Part shown: positions 14,681 to 22,867 of the stretch, piece by piece | Layout of the letters: each line of letters starts with the position of its first letter | Position numbering within the stretch: position 1 is the first letter of the stretch | NCBI GenBank assembly: GCA_031549115.1 | Contig: JAVBQJ010000013.1 | Coordinates: forward strand, 1-37,107 | DNA length: 37,107 bases | From: JAVBQJ01 sp031549115 | GTDB lineage: Bacteria > Verrucomicrobiota > Lentisphaeria > Victivallales > Victivallaceae | Direction of reading: 5' to 3' | Notes under the pieces: model-generated | Seen by the model: only the letters and a program-made list of their open reading frames with translations | Told to the model about the DNA's origin: nothing | The model's database searches: none | Made by a program: the position numbers and the translations under genes

Positions 14681-16957
14681 ATGAGACGGATACATATCAT
14701 TTTCGCCGTTTTTTGCGGCTGTGCCGCGGCCGTGACCGCAATGGAAATTTCCAGAGCGCAGGTCAATTCCGTTAAAATTCATGTCGCCGCCGACGCTTCC
14801 AGCGTGGAACAGTACGCAGCCGGTGAACTGCAGCGCTTTCTCGAGGCGTCCACCGGAACGGCGCTGGGGATCGTCCGGACTCCGTGGGCGGGGCGTTCGT
14901 CCATTCATGTCGGCGCTTCGGAGGTGGTGCGCAAACTGCTGCCGGAGGTGGATTTCGACGCGATGGAGCCGGATGAAATCCTGATCCGCCGTCTCGCCTC
15001 CGACGATCTGGTGATCGCCGGCGGCAGTCCGCGGGGAACGCTGTACGCGGTTTATACCTTCCTCGAGGATTTCGCCGGTATCCGCTTCTGGTCGCCGACG
15101 GAAACCGATATTCCGCACCGGGACCGGATTACCGTAGCGGATGTCGACATCCGCTACCGGCCGGTCATTACCGCGCGGGATACCTTCACGCATTCGATGC
15201 TCCTGCATCCGGAGTTCGCCGCGCGGTTGAAAAACAACGGCGACGGTTCCGGTATGGCCATGGCACCCTATGGCGGCAATGTGGAAATCATCGGACTGGT
15301 GCATACGTTCGATCGTTATATTCCCGCCGCCAGGTATCTGGACGCGCACCCGGAGTGGTTCAGTCTGGTCGACGGCAAGCGGGTCGGCGGCCAGCACGTG
15401 GGACAATTGTGCCTCACCAATGAAGCCATGCGGCAGGAATTGACCGCCAATATGTTGGAAATCCTGCGCCGCCACCCGGATCCGCGGATCATCGATCTGT
15501 CCCAGAATGACGGCGGTTCCGGCTTGTGCGAGTGTGCCGCCTGCCAGGAGGTGATTGCGGCCGAAGGTGCACCATCCGGGCTGCTGCTGCGTTTCGTCAA
15601 TCGGGTGGCCGAAGATATCCGGCGCGAATTTCCCGGGGTGAAGGTGATGACGCTGGCTTATTTTTTTACTGCCGACCCGCCGCGGCTGACCCGCCCGGCC
15701 GACAATGTCATCGTCCGGTTATGCACGCCGGAATGCACATTGTCCTACCCGTTGGATTCCGGGCAGAATGACCGGTTCCGGCGGCAATTGCGGGCATGGG
15801 GGGACATTGCCGCCGAGTTGGCTGTCTGGCATTACCAGATCAATTTTTCCGCTTACCTGCTGCCGTTTCCCAATATCCGGCACTTCGGTGACGATATCCG
15901 GTTTCTGGCGCAAAACCGGGTCAAAAGCATTTTGCTTCAGAACGATTACGGCTCCGGCGGTGTCGCCGGAGACCTGATGGCGCTGCGCACCTGGATCAAC
16001 GCCAAATTGTTGTGGAATCCGGAGCTGGATGCCCGGCAGTTGCTGGAGGAGTTCACTTCGGGGTATTACGGTCCCGCCGCCGGTCCCCGGATGCTGGAAT
16101 ATATCGATTTTCTGGAGGGGGTCGAAGCGGTCAACGGCGGCCGGCTGGATTTTCTGGCCGGAGGACCGTCGGATTGGCTGTCACATGCCGATCTCGCCCG
16201 GGCGGAGGCGCTCATGGAGCAGGCATTGGCCGCGGCCGAAGGGCAGCCGGAATACCGGCGCCGGGTCGAGATTGCTGCGCTATCCGTGAAAATGGCGTGG
16301 TTGAACCGTTATCATTGGATACTGCTGTTTCAGGAGCTGCCGCCGGAGGAACTGCCGATGCGGGGGGATATCGACGCTTATACGCGGTATTGTTTCGAGT
16401 TGGCCGAAAAGTGCCGGGCGAACTTTTATTCCGAGGAGTTGACCCTGGCCGCCTACAAAGCGGAATTGCAGCAGCAGCAACGGATTTTAACGCAGCCGGT
16501 CCCCGAAGAGTTTGCCGGTTATCCCGCCGGTACGGTATTGGCGGTGGAGCCGAGCATGTACACGATCACGGAACGACCGGCGCGCAGCGTGCGAATTGCG
16601 GATCCGGCCAGCCGCTCCGGTGAGGTTTTGCAGATGTCGCGCGGGTCGGAGGACTGGTTTCTGTATATTCTCCTGTACAACAATCTGGCCGGGCAGCGTT
16701 GGCGGGTATTGGCGTACTGCCGCGCCGAAACGGATGACCCGAAGGCTCCGGCATTGAAAGTCGGCGTATACGGCCGCTCCGACAAAATCACGCAAACGGC
16801 CTATCTGCCGGGAGAACGCTTTTCTCCCGGAGAATACCGCTGGATCGACTGTGGCGTCTGGGAGCTGCCGGACCGGCCGCAATTGTTTTTTGCCCCGGTG
16901 GGAAATGACGGATTCCGCAATGTCTTCATCGACCAGGTGGTATTGATCCGGGAATAG
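14681..16957 (+). CDS. Secreted DUF4838 protein, putative glycoside hydrolase
   Basis: 758-aa secreted protein. The signal peptide is MRRIHIIFAVFCGCAAAVTA. Residues about 25-160 form a domain like the N-terminal domain of GH67 alpha-glucuronidases (AAGELQRFLEASTG, GGSPRGTLYAVYTFLEDFAGIRFW). The DUF4838 barrel follows at about 165-560, with DLSQNDGGSGLCECAACQ, a Cys-x-Cys-x2-Cys site, and AVWHYQINFSAYLLPFP. The last 160 or so residues look like a beta-sandwich. A frame opens at 14630, but ATG 14681 begins the signal peptide. No DUF4838 enzyme activity is established that I can cite. Similarity to alpha-glucuronidases and the uronate genes nearby make a glycan-active role likely. It is the last gene of cassette 1. 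Confidence 0.88.
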   Translation: MRRIHIIFAVFCGCAAAVTAMEISRAQVNSVKIHVAADASSVEQYAAGELQRFLEASTGTALGIVRTPWAGRSSIHVGASEVVRKLLPEVDFDAMEPDEILIRRLASDDLVIAGGSPRGTLYAVYTFLEDFAGIRFWSPTETDIPHRDRITVADVDIRYRPVITARDTFTHSMLLHPEFAARLKNNGDGSGMAMAPYGGNVEIIGLVHTFDRYIPAARYLDAHPEWFSLVDGKRVGGQHVGQLCLTNEAMRQELTANMLEILRRHPDPRIIDLSQNDGGSGLCECAACQEVIAAEGAPSGLLLRFVNRVAEDIRREFPGVKVMTLAYFFTADPPRLTRPADNVIVRLCTPECTLSYPLDSGQNDRFRRQLRAWGDIAAELAVWHYQINFSAYLLPFPNIRHFGDDIRFLAQNRVKSILLQNDYGSGGVAGDLMALRTWINAKLLWNPELDARQLLEEFTSGYYGPAAGPRMLEYIDFLEGVEAVNGGRLDFLAGGPSDWLSHADLARAEALMEQALAAAEGQPEYRRRVEIAALSVKMAWLNRYHWILLFQELPPEELPMRGDIDAYTRYCFELAEKCRANFYSEELTLAAYKAELQQQQRILTQPVPEEFAGYPAGTVLAVEPSMYTITERPARSVRIADPASRSGEVLQMSRGSEDWFLYILLYNNLAGQRWRVLAYCRAETDDPKAPALKVGVYGRSDKITQTAYLPGERFSPGEYRWIDCGVWELPDRPQLFFAPVGNDGFRNVFIDQVVLIRE

Positions 16958-16966
16958 ATATCGCCT

Positions 16967-16990
16967 CCTCCGGCGCCCGCGCGCCGGAGG
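16967..16990. terminator. Bidirectional terminator hairpin
   Basis: CCTCCGGCGC, loop CCGC, GCGCCGGAGG: a perfect 10-bp GC stem in the 46-nt gap between two convergent genes, suiting both transcripts. There is no clear T-run on either side. Confidence 0.6.
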
Positions 16991-17003
16991 CGGTGGAGCC
17001 GGA

Positions 17004-19022
17004 TCAGGCTTCCTGCGGGTATTCATCCGGCGCCGCTTCATGTCTGCCGGCTCCGGAGAGCCAGCGGAGCGGACCATGACCCGGGGTGATGTCGGTGACG
17101 ATGCCGCGCTCCATCCGGGCGGCGGCATAGATACTCAGCACCATCACCAGGCTGATGGCGATGTCGCCCATCATGAATGCGAAGCCGCCGCTTTCGCCGA
17201 GTACGGTGACCTGCCAGATATCCACGCCGGTATAGATAAACTGCCGCAGTGCCACCAGCAACAGCAAGCCGTGATGGGGGATGCCGTTGCGCGGCATCTC
17301 GCCCCGGAGAGCGCGTTTCATATCCCGGCGCAGCCCCCGCCGGACCCAGGCCCAGACCGCGAGGACGCCGATCTGGCACGGGAGCGCCCAGATCAGCAGA
17401 TTCTGCGCCAACTCCGGCAGCTCCTGGTTTTTGGCCCAGCTGGCCAGGAAAATAGTAGCTCCCAGCGTCAGCATCACCAGGAAGTCGAAGCAGTAAATCG
17501 CCGCCTGCAGCAGCCCGGCGCTCGGCGGCAGGGTTTCCGGCTGGGTCACCGGCTCCGTGCCCTCCGGGGCCCAGCTGGCCGGAGCCCGGTAATGTTTGTA
17601 GCCGCCGAGCCGCCCCCATTCCCGGTAGGTGATATAGGCGAGCACCGCCGCCGGGATGATCCAGAACAGCTGCCAGACCGGCACGAACCGGTAATTGAAA
17701 GTCTGGCTGACCGGGAAACAGACGCGCAGCAAATCGAACAAGGCGCCGACGATGAGGCTGAAGAAAGTGAAAATCAACGCCCGGATCAGAGCCTGGGCGG
17801 AACAGAACGACCCGAAGCGGGACTTGGGAAAGGTCAGCATTTCCATCGGCAGGCCGGCGATCGCGCATACCACGGCGAAAACGGCCGCGCCGGCGGCAGT
17901 GAGGACGCCCGTCCACATGTAGGCGGGACCGGGAAGTACGCCGAACAGCCACTTCCACGCAAATGCGCTGTTGCACACCCCGAACAGAGTCCCGTAAATA
18001 TAAATCCGCATCGGGTGCCAGCGGTCGATCAGGATACCGGCGAACAGGGTAACCAGAATGGTGACGGCGAAAGTGATTATGCCGGCGGCACCGTCCATCC
18101 TGCCGATGAGATCGTTGTCGAGGCCCATTTCCTTGTTGTAGTAGTAGATGAAAACATAGGCCGCGCCGCTGATCGCGATCAGGGTGGTCAAAGCGTAACG
18201 CAGAATGTAAAAGCGGCTGCAACAGCTTTCCTTGCAGAAGACCCACAGGATTTTGTACCAGACCTTTTTGTCGCCTTCGTCCTCCTCTTCACCTTCGATC
18301 GGCGGATATTCGCCCTCTTTGACCATCACGCACATCAGACCCATGCCGATGGCATACAGCACGCCGGCGGCGACGAAGATCTCCGTGTACCACGGCGCCG
18401 CGTATTTGAATACGCAAAAATTGAACAGCGCGATTCCCGCATTCGACGCCACCTGAAATGCCCCCATGACTCGTCCGAAAAATTGCGGCGGAATCACGTC
18501 GTTGAAGATATACCAGAACACCGAGTTCACATACATGTTGGCGAATTGAAACATGAACATCACCAGTGCCATCACCGTGATGGTCATGGTCACCGGCGCG
18601 ATATCGACCCAGCCGGAGGTGGCCGCCGCCAGCCAGTTGCCGATCTGGTCGCCGAAGCCGAACAGAATCAGCGCCAGCGAAATGAACGGCAGCGACATCA
18701 ATATGAACGGAATACGCCGTCCCCATCGGCTGCGGTAGCGGTCGCTTTTGAATCCGACGATCGGACAGACGATGATGTTCAGCGTGCTGCCGATGACCGC
18801 GAGGATGATGGAGCTTTGAAAGTCGGTGGCGCCGAGTTCCTGCAGTTTGACCGGGAGCATGCGGCTGGGGAGGGTGGTGAATACCGTCAGCGTCATCCCG
18901 CCGATCATCAGCCAGATGAATACCGCCGCCAGCGATCGCAGTGTATAGTGCAAGGTGCCGCACGTATAACGGTCCGGAACGTTGGTCTCCGGCGGATTCG
19001 TCTCCAACTGATTATTGCTCAT
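17004..19022 (-). CDS. MFS/GPH-like sugar transporter with extra C-terminal membrane domain
   Basis: 672-aa membrane protein. Residues about 25-490 form a 12-helix major facilitator with the cytoplasmic loop GFKSDRYRSRWGRRIPF, the pattern of glycoside-pentoside-hexuronide and sucrose-type cation symporters. A charged loop (IEGEEEDEGDKK) lies at mid-protein. Unlike normal members of about 450-500 aa, it continues with a Pro-rich linker and about four more hydrophobic segments (about 510-640, including AAIYCFDFLVMLTLGATIFL and FMMGDIAISLVMVLSIYAAA). It starts at ATG 19022 with GGGAG upstream. It has its own promoter at 19240-19268, back to back with the GntR cassette at 19395, and is a distant relative of the transporter at 22868. 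Uptake of oligo- or hexuronosides is the likely role. Confidence 0.9.
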   Translation of the reverse strand: MSNNQLETNPPETNVPDRYTCGTLHYTLRSLAAVFIWLMIGGMTLTVFTTLPSRMLPVKLQELGATDFQSSIILAVIGSTLNIIVCPIVGFKSDRYRSRWGRRIPFILMSLPFISLALILFGFGDQIGNWLAAATSGWVDIAPVTMTITVMALVMFMFQFANMYVNSVFWYIFNDVIPPQFFGRVMGAFQVASNAGIALFNFCVFKYAAPWYTEIFVAAGVLYAIGMGLMCVMVKEGEYPPIEGEEEDEGDKKVWYKILWVFCKESCCSRFYILRYALTTLIAISGAAYVFIYYYNKEMGLDNDLIGRMDGAAGIITFAVTILVTLFAGILIDRWHPMRIYIYGTLFGVCNSAFAWKWLFGVLPGPAYMWTGVLTAAGAAVFAVVCAIAGLPMEMLTFPKSRFGSFCSAQALIRALIFTFFSLIVGALFDLLRVCFPVSQTFNYRFVPVWQLFWIIPAAVLAYITYREWGRLGGYKHYRAPASWAPEGTEPVTQPETLPPSAGLLQAAIYCFDFLVMLTLGATIFLASWAKNQELPELAQNLLIWALPCQIGVLAVWAWVRRGLRRDMKRALRGEMPRNGIPHHGLLLLVALRQFIYTGVDIWQVTVLGESGGFAFMMGDIAISLVMVLSIYAAARMERGIVTDITPGHGPLRWLSGAGRHEAAPDEYPQEA

Positions 19023-19239
19023 GTCTCCCGTTTCTTTCCTGGTGAGAAGTTGCCATCGCGAAAATATCCGATTGTATCATGATGAAACCGCTTGCGTCGG
19101 GGGTGCTTCGTCCCCGGTAAACTGCCGATAAACCTCCTACTCGATATAAACGAGAAGAAAAATGCTTTATTGCATCCTCCGGGGATACGGCGGGCAAAAA
19201 AATATTCCCGGGAAGTCCGGCAGACACGTATTTCCATCT

Positions 19240-19268
19240 ATTATAAACGGTGATTGCATAAAAGTCAA
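19240..19268 (-). promoter_or_regulatory. Promoter of the 672-aa transporter
   Basis: The minus strand carries TTGACT (19268-19263), a 17-bp spacer and TATAAT (19245-19240). The hexamers and spacing match the GntR promoters at 12646, 19322 and 34854. No tandem repeats follow it. Confidence 0.75.
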
Positions 19269-19321
19269 CCTGCTTTGCCGGATCGGCGGATAAAAAAATT
19301 ATCTTTTTTGCGATTCCGCTA

Positions 19322-19382
19322 TTGACTTTTTGCTCTTTTTATACTATAATTTAAATAGGATCAAATGGGATCAAATAGGATT
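19322..19382 (+). promoter_or_regulatory. Promoter plus three tandem 10-bp repeats (probable operator) of the second GntR cassette
   Basis: TTGACT (19322-19327), 17-bp spacer, TATAAT (19345-19350). Then AAATAGGATC (19353), AAATGGGATC (19363) and AAATAGGATT (19373) run head to tail with a 10-bp period and end 12 nt before the start codon. The layout is the same as at 12676-12715 but the unit is unrelated, as expected if each GntR protein reads its own repeat. Confidence 0.8.
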
Positions 19383-19394
19383 TAAAGAAGAGTC

Positions 19395-20465
19395 ATGGAA
19401 GAAACCAAAAAAGACGCTATTTTTCAATTATTGCGCCGGCGCATCGTGGAGGGGAAATATCCGGATGGCCTGCAGCTGCCGCAGGAAGCGGTGTTCGCCC
19501 GGGAGCTCGAGGTCGGAAAGGTGACGCTGCGGGCGGCGCTGAGCCGGTTGGAGAAAGAGGGCCTGGTCCGGCGCATCCGCAGCCGCGGCACCTTCGTCAT
19601 CGCGCCGGGGCGCCGGAAGCTGCAGCAGCTGCTGATGATTTACGACGACTGCGACGCGGCGGGTTCGACCTTGTCCTACTTCATCGAAAAATTCAATTAC
19701 GAGATGTTTCAGCGGAAGATCCGGCTGTGCCAGATGCGGCGGACCCGGTTCGAAGCGTTGCCGGAGCCGGAGCTGGACACGTTGGCCCGCGACGGCGAAT
19801 ACGATGCCGTGATTGTGCTGGGTTCGTATTTCACCGGCCGGGAACCGCTGGTCCGGCAATTGCACCGGCTCGGATTGCCGGTGGTGGTGCCGCACGGCCA
19901 GCCCCAGGATGCCGCCGTGACCGGCTTCGCCGTGGTGTGTGCTTCGGAACAGGCCGGATGGTATTCGGCGATGCACTTCATGAAGCTGCGGAACGACCGG
20001 CATCTCACGCTGATCGGGTTGCAGTCGGAGGTGGAGCCGGACTCCATCCGCAGTGTTCCGGCTTCCGCCATACGGTCGTTTTTCGACTCCTCCGAGGCGG
20101 AGTGGCCGCGTTTCGAATTTGCGGTGCCGAATTTTCAGAGCGTTTACGCGGCGGTGGCGCGTTCGATCCAGGCCGGCACGGATGCCTTTCTGTGTTATTC
20201 CGACTTTTTTGCGCTGCTGGTGCTGCGCGCTTTGATGGATATGCGGCTGCGGGTGCCGGAGGATTGCGCGCTGATGGGATTCAGCGGCTTCCTCTTCGAT
20301 TGGCCGTCGGAAAAAAAGCTCACCACCGTGCGCATCGATTACGAGAAGCTGGTCGCCGACTCGATTGAGTTGCTGCAGACCACGGAAAACTGGTTCGATC
20401 CCGAATACCGTCCGGGTCCGGTGCTCCATTGCCCGTGCCGCCTGGTGCCGGGAGATACCGCATAA
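19395..20465 (+). CDS. GntR-type regulator with LacI-like effector domain
   Basis: 356 aa. The winged-helix domain (about 4-70) contains AIFQLLRRRIVEGKYPDG, LPQEAVFARELEVGKVTLRAALSRLEKEGLV and RSRGTFV. A periplasmic-binding-like domain follows, with DAVIVLGSYFTG, LTLIG, DAFLCYSDFFALLVLRAL and VPEDCALMGFSGF. LPQEAVFA replaces the usual LPSER/E in the first helix. It starts at ATG 19395 with AAGAAGAG just upstream. It heads a four-gene operon: prepilin-like, DUF4832 protein and MFS transporter. Autorepression via the 19353-19382 repeats is the simplest model. It is also divergent from the transporter at 17004, which it may co-regulate. Confidence 0.92.
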   Translation: MEETKKDAIFQLLRRRIVEGKYPDGLQLPQEAVFARELEVGKVTLRAALSRLEKEGLVRRIRSRGTFVIAPGRRKLQQLLMIYDDCDAAGSTLSYFIEKFNYEMFQRKIRLCQMRRTRFEALPEPELDTLARDGEYDAVIVLGSYFTGREPLVRQLHRLGLPVVVPHGQPQDAAVTGFAVVCASEQAGWYSAMHFMKLRNDRHLTLIGLQSEVEPDSIRSVPASAIRSFFDSSEAEWPRFEFAVPNFQSVYAAVARSIQAGTDAFLCYSDFFALLVLRALMDMRLRVPEDCALMGFSGFLFDWPSEKKLTTVRIDYEKLVADSIELLQTTENWFDPEYRPGPVLHCPCRLVPGDTA

Positions 20466-20473
20466 CAGATAAA

Positions 20474-20493
20474 CGGCCGGAAGGGTCCGGCCG
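20474..20493 (+). terminator. Hairpin between regulator and prepilin-like gene
   Basis: CGGCCGGA, loop AGGG, TCCGGCCG: a perfect 8-bp stem in the 59-nt gap. It sits inside the operon, so it more likely sets differential expression (partial termination or mRNA protection) than full termination. The other cassettes lack such a stem. Confidence 0.45.
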
Positions 20494-20524
20494 AATCTCA
20501 TACAACCAAGGAAAGGGGAATATC

Positions 20525-21193
20525 ATGTATTCCAAGCAAAAGTTCACACTGATAGAGCTGTTGGTCGTGATTGCGATTATCGCGATACTTGCCAGCATGC
20601 TGCTGCCGGCTCTGTCAAAAGCGCGGGCGGCGGCGCAGAATGCCAAATGCCTGTCGAATCTGAAGCAGATCGGCCTGGCGTTCACCATGTACGCCGGTGA
20701 CAACGACGAAACTCTGGCTCCGGCGTATCAGGGCGCAACCTGTTACTGGCTTCCGGCGTATATGCCGTATACCGGCACGGAAGACCCCTCCGGCAAGACC
20801 TGGACGGCGGCATTGGCGGCGGAACTGAGCCGGAGCACCTGGGCCTGCCCGGTTTACGGCAAAACGCCGGATGCGTGGAACTGGCTGGGCTACGGTTACA
20901 ACGCCTATCTGCCGCCGACGACCTTCTGGGCCGACTTTTCGATGTCGTACCCGTCGGCTGCGCCCAAACCGGGATCGTTCACCCGTCCTTCGGAAACGCC
21001 GGTGGTCAGCGGGCAACAGGAGCGCTGCGGCGATTGCGCCAGCTTCATCACCCCCGAGGGGGTCGCCTGGAATTTCACCGAGCGTCATAATACCCGCGGC
21101 AATATGGTCTGCGCCGACGGGCACACCGAAGGCTTCACCCAGGACGCCGTGAATGTCTGGAGCCAGTGGGCCAGAACCCGGATGTGTTACTGA
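20525..21193 (+). CDS. Prepilin-like protein, cassette 2
   Basis: 222 aa. Leader MYSKQK, then the same FTLIELLVVIAIIAI block with LPALSKARAAA, identical in protein sequence to the other four copies. The C-terminus has H-NTRGNMVCA-DG, the H-X9-DG motif. The variable middle (ATCYWLPAYMPYTGTEDPSG, YGYNAYLPPTTFWADF) is rich in Tyr, Trp and Pro and unlike the other cassettes. A frame opens at 20429 within the regulator gene, but ATG 20525 begins the leader and has AAGGAAAGGGG upstream. The following gene starts 2 nt after the stop. Confidence 0.92.
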   Translation: MYSKQKFTLIELLVVIAIIAILASMLLPALSKARAAAQNAKCLSNLKQIGLAFTMYAGDNDETLAPAYQGATCYWLPAYMPYTGTEDPSGKTWTAALAAELSRSTWACPVYGKTPDAWNWLGYGYNAYLPPTTFWADFSMSYPSAAPKPGSFTRPSETPVVSGQQERCGDCASFITPEGVAWNFTERHNTRGNMVCADGHTEGFTQDAVNVWSQWARTRMCY

Positions 21194-21195
21194 AA

Positions 21196-22851
21196 ATGAA
21201 GATTCCACGATTGCGATATTGGCCGGTGCTCGGCGCCGCCTGGCTGCTGCTGGCCGGGGCGGCGTCCGCCGGAGAGGTGAAATCGTACCGGGGCATCCGT
21301 CCGGACGATCCGCATGGCCGGATGGCGCTCGCCAACCCCGAACGCGGCTGGCGCACCGAAATTTATGCCGGCGAATACGGGGATGCCGGGATGCATGGCA
21401 TGGTGTCGCGGCAGGGGCGCCGCTTCGGCGCCTGGGACGGCAGATTCCGCAATTACCTGTGGCAGGATGAACTGGATTCGCTGCGCTACCACGGCGTGAC
21501 GGTGGTACAGGGTTACATCTATCTGACCGGCTATCCGGACACGGACCTGCCGCCGGAAAAACTGGCCGATGTGAAGAAGTTCCTGGACGCGGTGCGGGAA
21601 TACGGCGCCAAGGTGCTGCTGCGCTTTGCCTATGAAACCGATATGAACCGGAGCTCCGGAGGACCGGACGGGGCGGCGATTCTGCGGCATCTGGAGCAAT
21701 TGGCGCCGGTGCTGCGGGAAAACAGCGACGTGATCCATGCGTTTCAGGCCGGGTTCATCGGCGCCTGGGGCGAATGGCACTCTTCGGCGCGGGAGCTGGA
21801 GCGCGATCTGGCGTTCCGGCAGGAGCTGTTGTCGGCGATGCTGGAGGTGATGCCGCCGGACCGGATGATCATGGTCCGGGTGCCGAAGTACAAACGGGAG
21901 ATGCTGGCCATGCTCGCCGGTACGCCGGAGGTGGCGCCGGTGACCCGGGAGACGGCATTTTCGGACGCGCCCTGCGCCCGCATCGGCCACTTCAACGACG
22001 GCTTTCTGGCCAACCGCGATTGCGGCAGCACCTTTCCGGATCCGCCGTATTCGAATCCGGGCAATCCCGATTTCGACCGGGTGGCACAGGAGGGGGCTTT
22101 CGTTCCGGTCGACGGCGAGCTGTTCTGGGCCGACGAGGGCGGCACGGTCGATCCGTTGAAAGCGGCGGTCCGGATGCGCGACCATCATTACAACACCTTC
22201 AGTCTGGTGCACAGCAACAACGGCATGTTCGAGCAGGGGTTGTGGGACAGTGATCTGGCGAAGCCGCAGTCGCGCTCCATCGATTACTGGCTGGATACCC
22301 CGGTCGACGTCGCGGCGCTGCAAGTTGCCAAGATGCCGTTGTCCGACGGATATTTTTCCGACCGCGACGGCGATCCGGTGCGGCGCTCTTACTTCGAATA
22401 CATCCGCGATCACCTCGGCTACCGGCTGGAGCTGCTGCGATCGGAGTTTCCGGACGAAGTGCGGGAGGGCGCGCCGTTTGCTGTTTCCATGGAACTGGTC
22501 AACCGCGGCTTTTCGATCCCGGTCAACCCGCGCCCGGCGCTGCTGGTGCTGATTGCGGAGGGGGGGGCGGTCTGCGAGCTGCCGCTCGCACCGGATATCC
22601 GGGAGTGGCTGCCGCGCCAGCCCGGCGAAGCGGAAACGCCGGTTTACCGGCTGACTTGGACCGGTACGGCGGATGTGGCGCCGGGGCGTTACCGGGTCGG
22701 GTTGTGGCTGCCGGACGGGCGCGAATCGCTGCGTTTCCGGGCGGATTACGCGATCCGCTGCGCCAATGCCGATGTGCCGTGGGAGTACCGTTCCGATGGT
22801 ACCGGCGGATATAATATCCTGGGCGGCGTGACGGTCACGCCGGAACCGTAG
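21196..22851 (+). CDS. Secreted DUF4874/DUF4832 protein, putative glycoside hydrolase-like
   Basis: 551-aa exported protein with a signal peptide (MKIPRLRYWPVLGAAWLLLA, then GAASA). The mature N-terminus, NPERGWRTEIYAGEYG, then GVTVVQGYIYLTGY and AYGAKVLLRFAYE-like strands, match the DUF4874 barrel pattern. GFIGAWGEWHSS (about 188-199) carries Glu and His residues in a catalytic-looking position. The DUF4832 part follows (IMVRVPKYKREML, ARIGHFNDGFLANRDCGSTF, LELLRSEFP) and ends in a beta-sandwich. ATG 21196 is 2 nt after the prepilin-like stop. No activity is established for this family to my knowledge. Export and genetic linkage to a transporter suggest action on an external glycan. Confidence 0.87.
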   Translation: MKIPRLRYWPVLGAAWLLLAGAASAGEVKSYRGIRPDDPHGRMALANPERGWRTEIYAGEYGDAGMHGMVSRQGRRFGAWDGRFRNYLWQDELDSLRYHGVTVVQGYIYLTGYPDTDLPPEKLADVKKFLDAVREYGAKVLLRFAYETDMNRSSGGPDGAAILRHLEQLAPVLRENSDVIHAFQAGFIGAWGEWHSSARELERDLAFRQELLSAMLEVMPPDRMIMVRVPKYKREMLAMLAGTPEVAPVTRETAFSDAPCARIGHFNDGFLANRDCGSTFPDPPYSNPGNPDFDRVAQEGAFVPVDGELFWADEGGTVDPLKAAVRMRDHHYNTFSLVHSNNGMFEQGLWDSDLAKPQSRSIDYWLDTPVDVAALQVAKMPLSDGYFSDRDGDPVRRSYFEYIRDHLGYRLELLRSEFPDEVREGAPFAVSMELVNRGFSIPVNPRPALLVLIAEGGAVCELPLAPDIREWLPRQPGEAETPVYRLTWTGTADVAPGRYRVGLWLPDGRESLRFRADYAIRCANADVPWEYRSDGTGGYNILGGVTVTPEP

Positions 22852-22867
22852 CCCCGGCCGGAGAATC

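Larger units (their letters stand above)
19023..19394. other. Divergent regulatory region with a 218-nt transporter leader
   Basis: The leftward promoter is at 19240-19268 and the rightward one at 19322-19350. Between the leftward -10 and the transporter start lies a leader of about 210 nt without a convincing gene. It contains a GGGG/CCCC stem near 19110-19117 and an AGGAGG-like site with a short frame. The stretch between the promoters is AT-rich, with an imperfect A6/T6 palindrome near 19293-19310. Confidence 0.55.

Noticed and set aside
17040..19082. 680-codon + strand frame opposite the 672-aa transporter
   Set aside because: His/Asp/Arg-rich shadow composition with no motif; the minus strand shows clear membrane helices.
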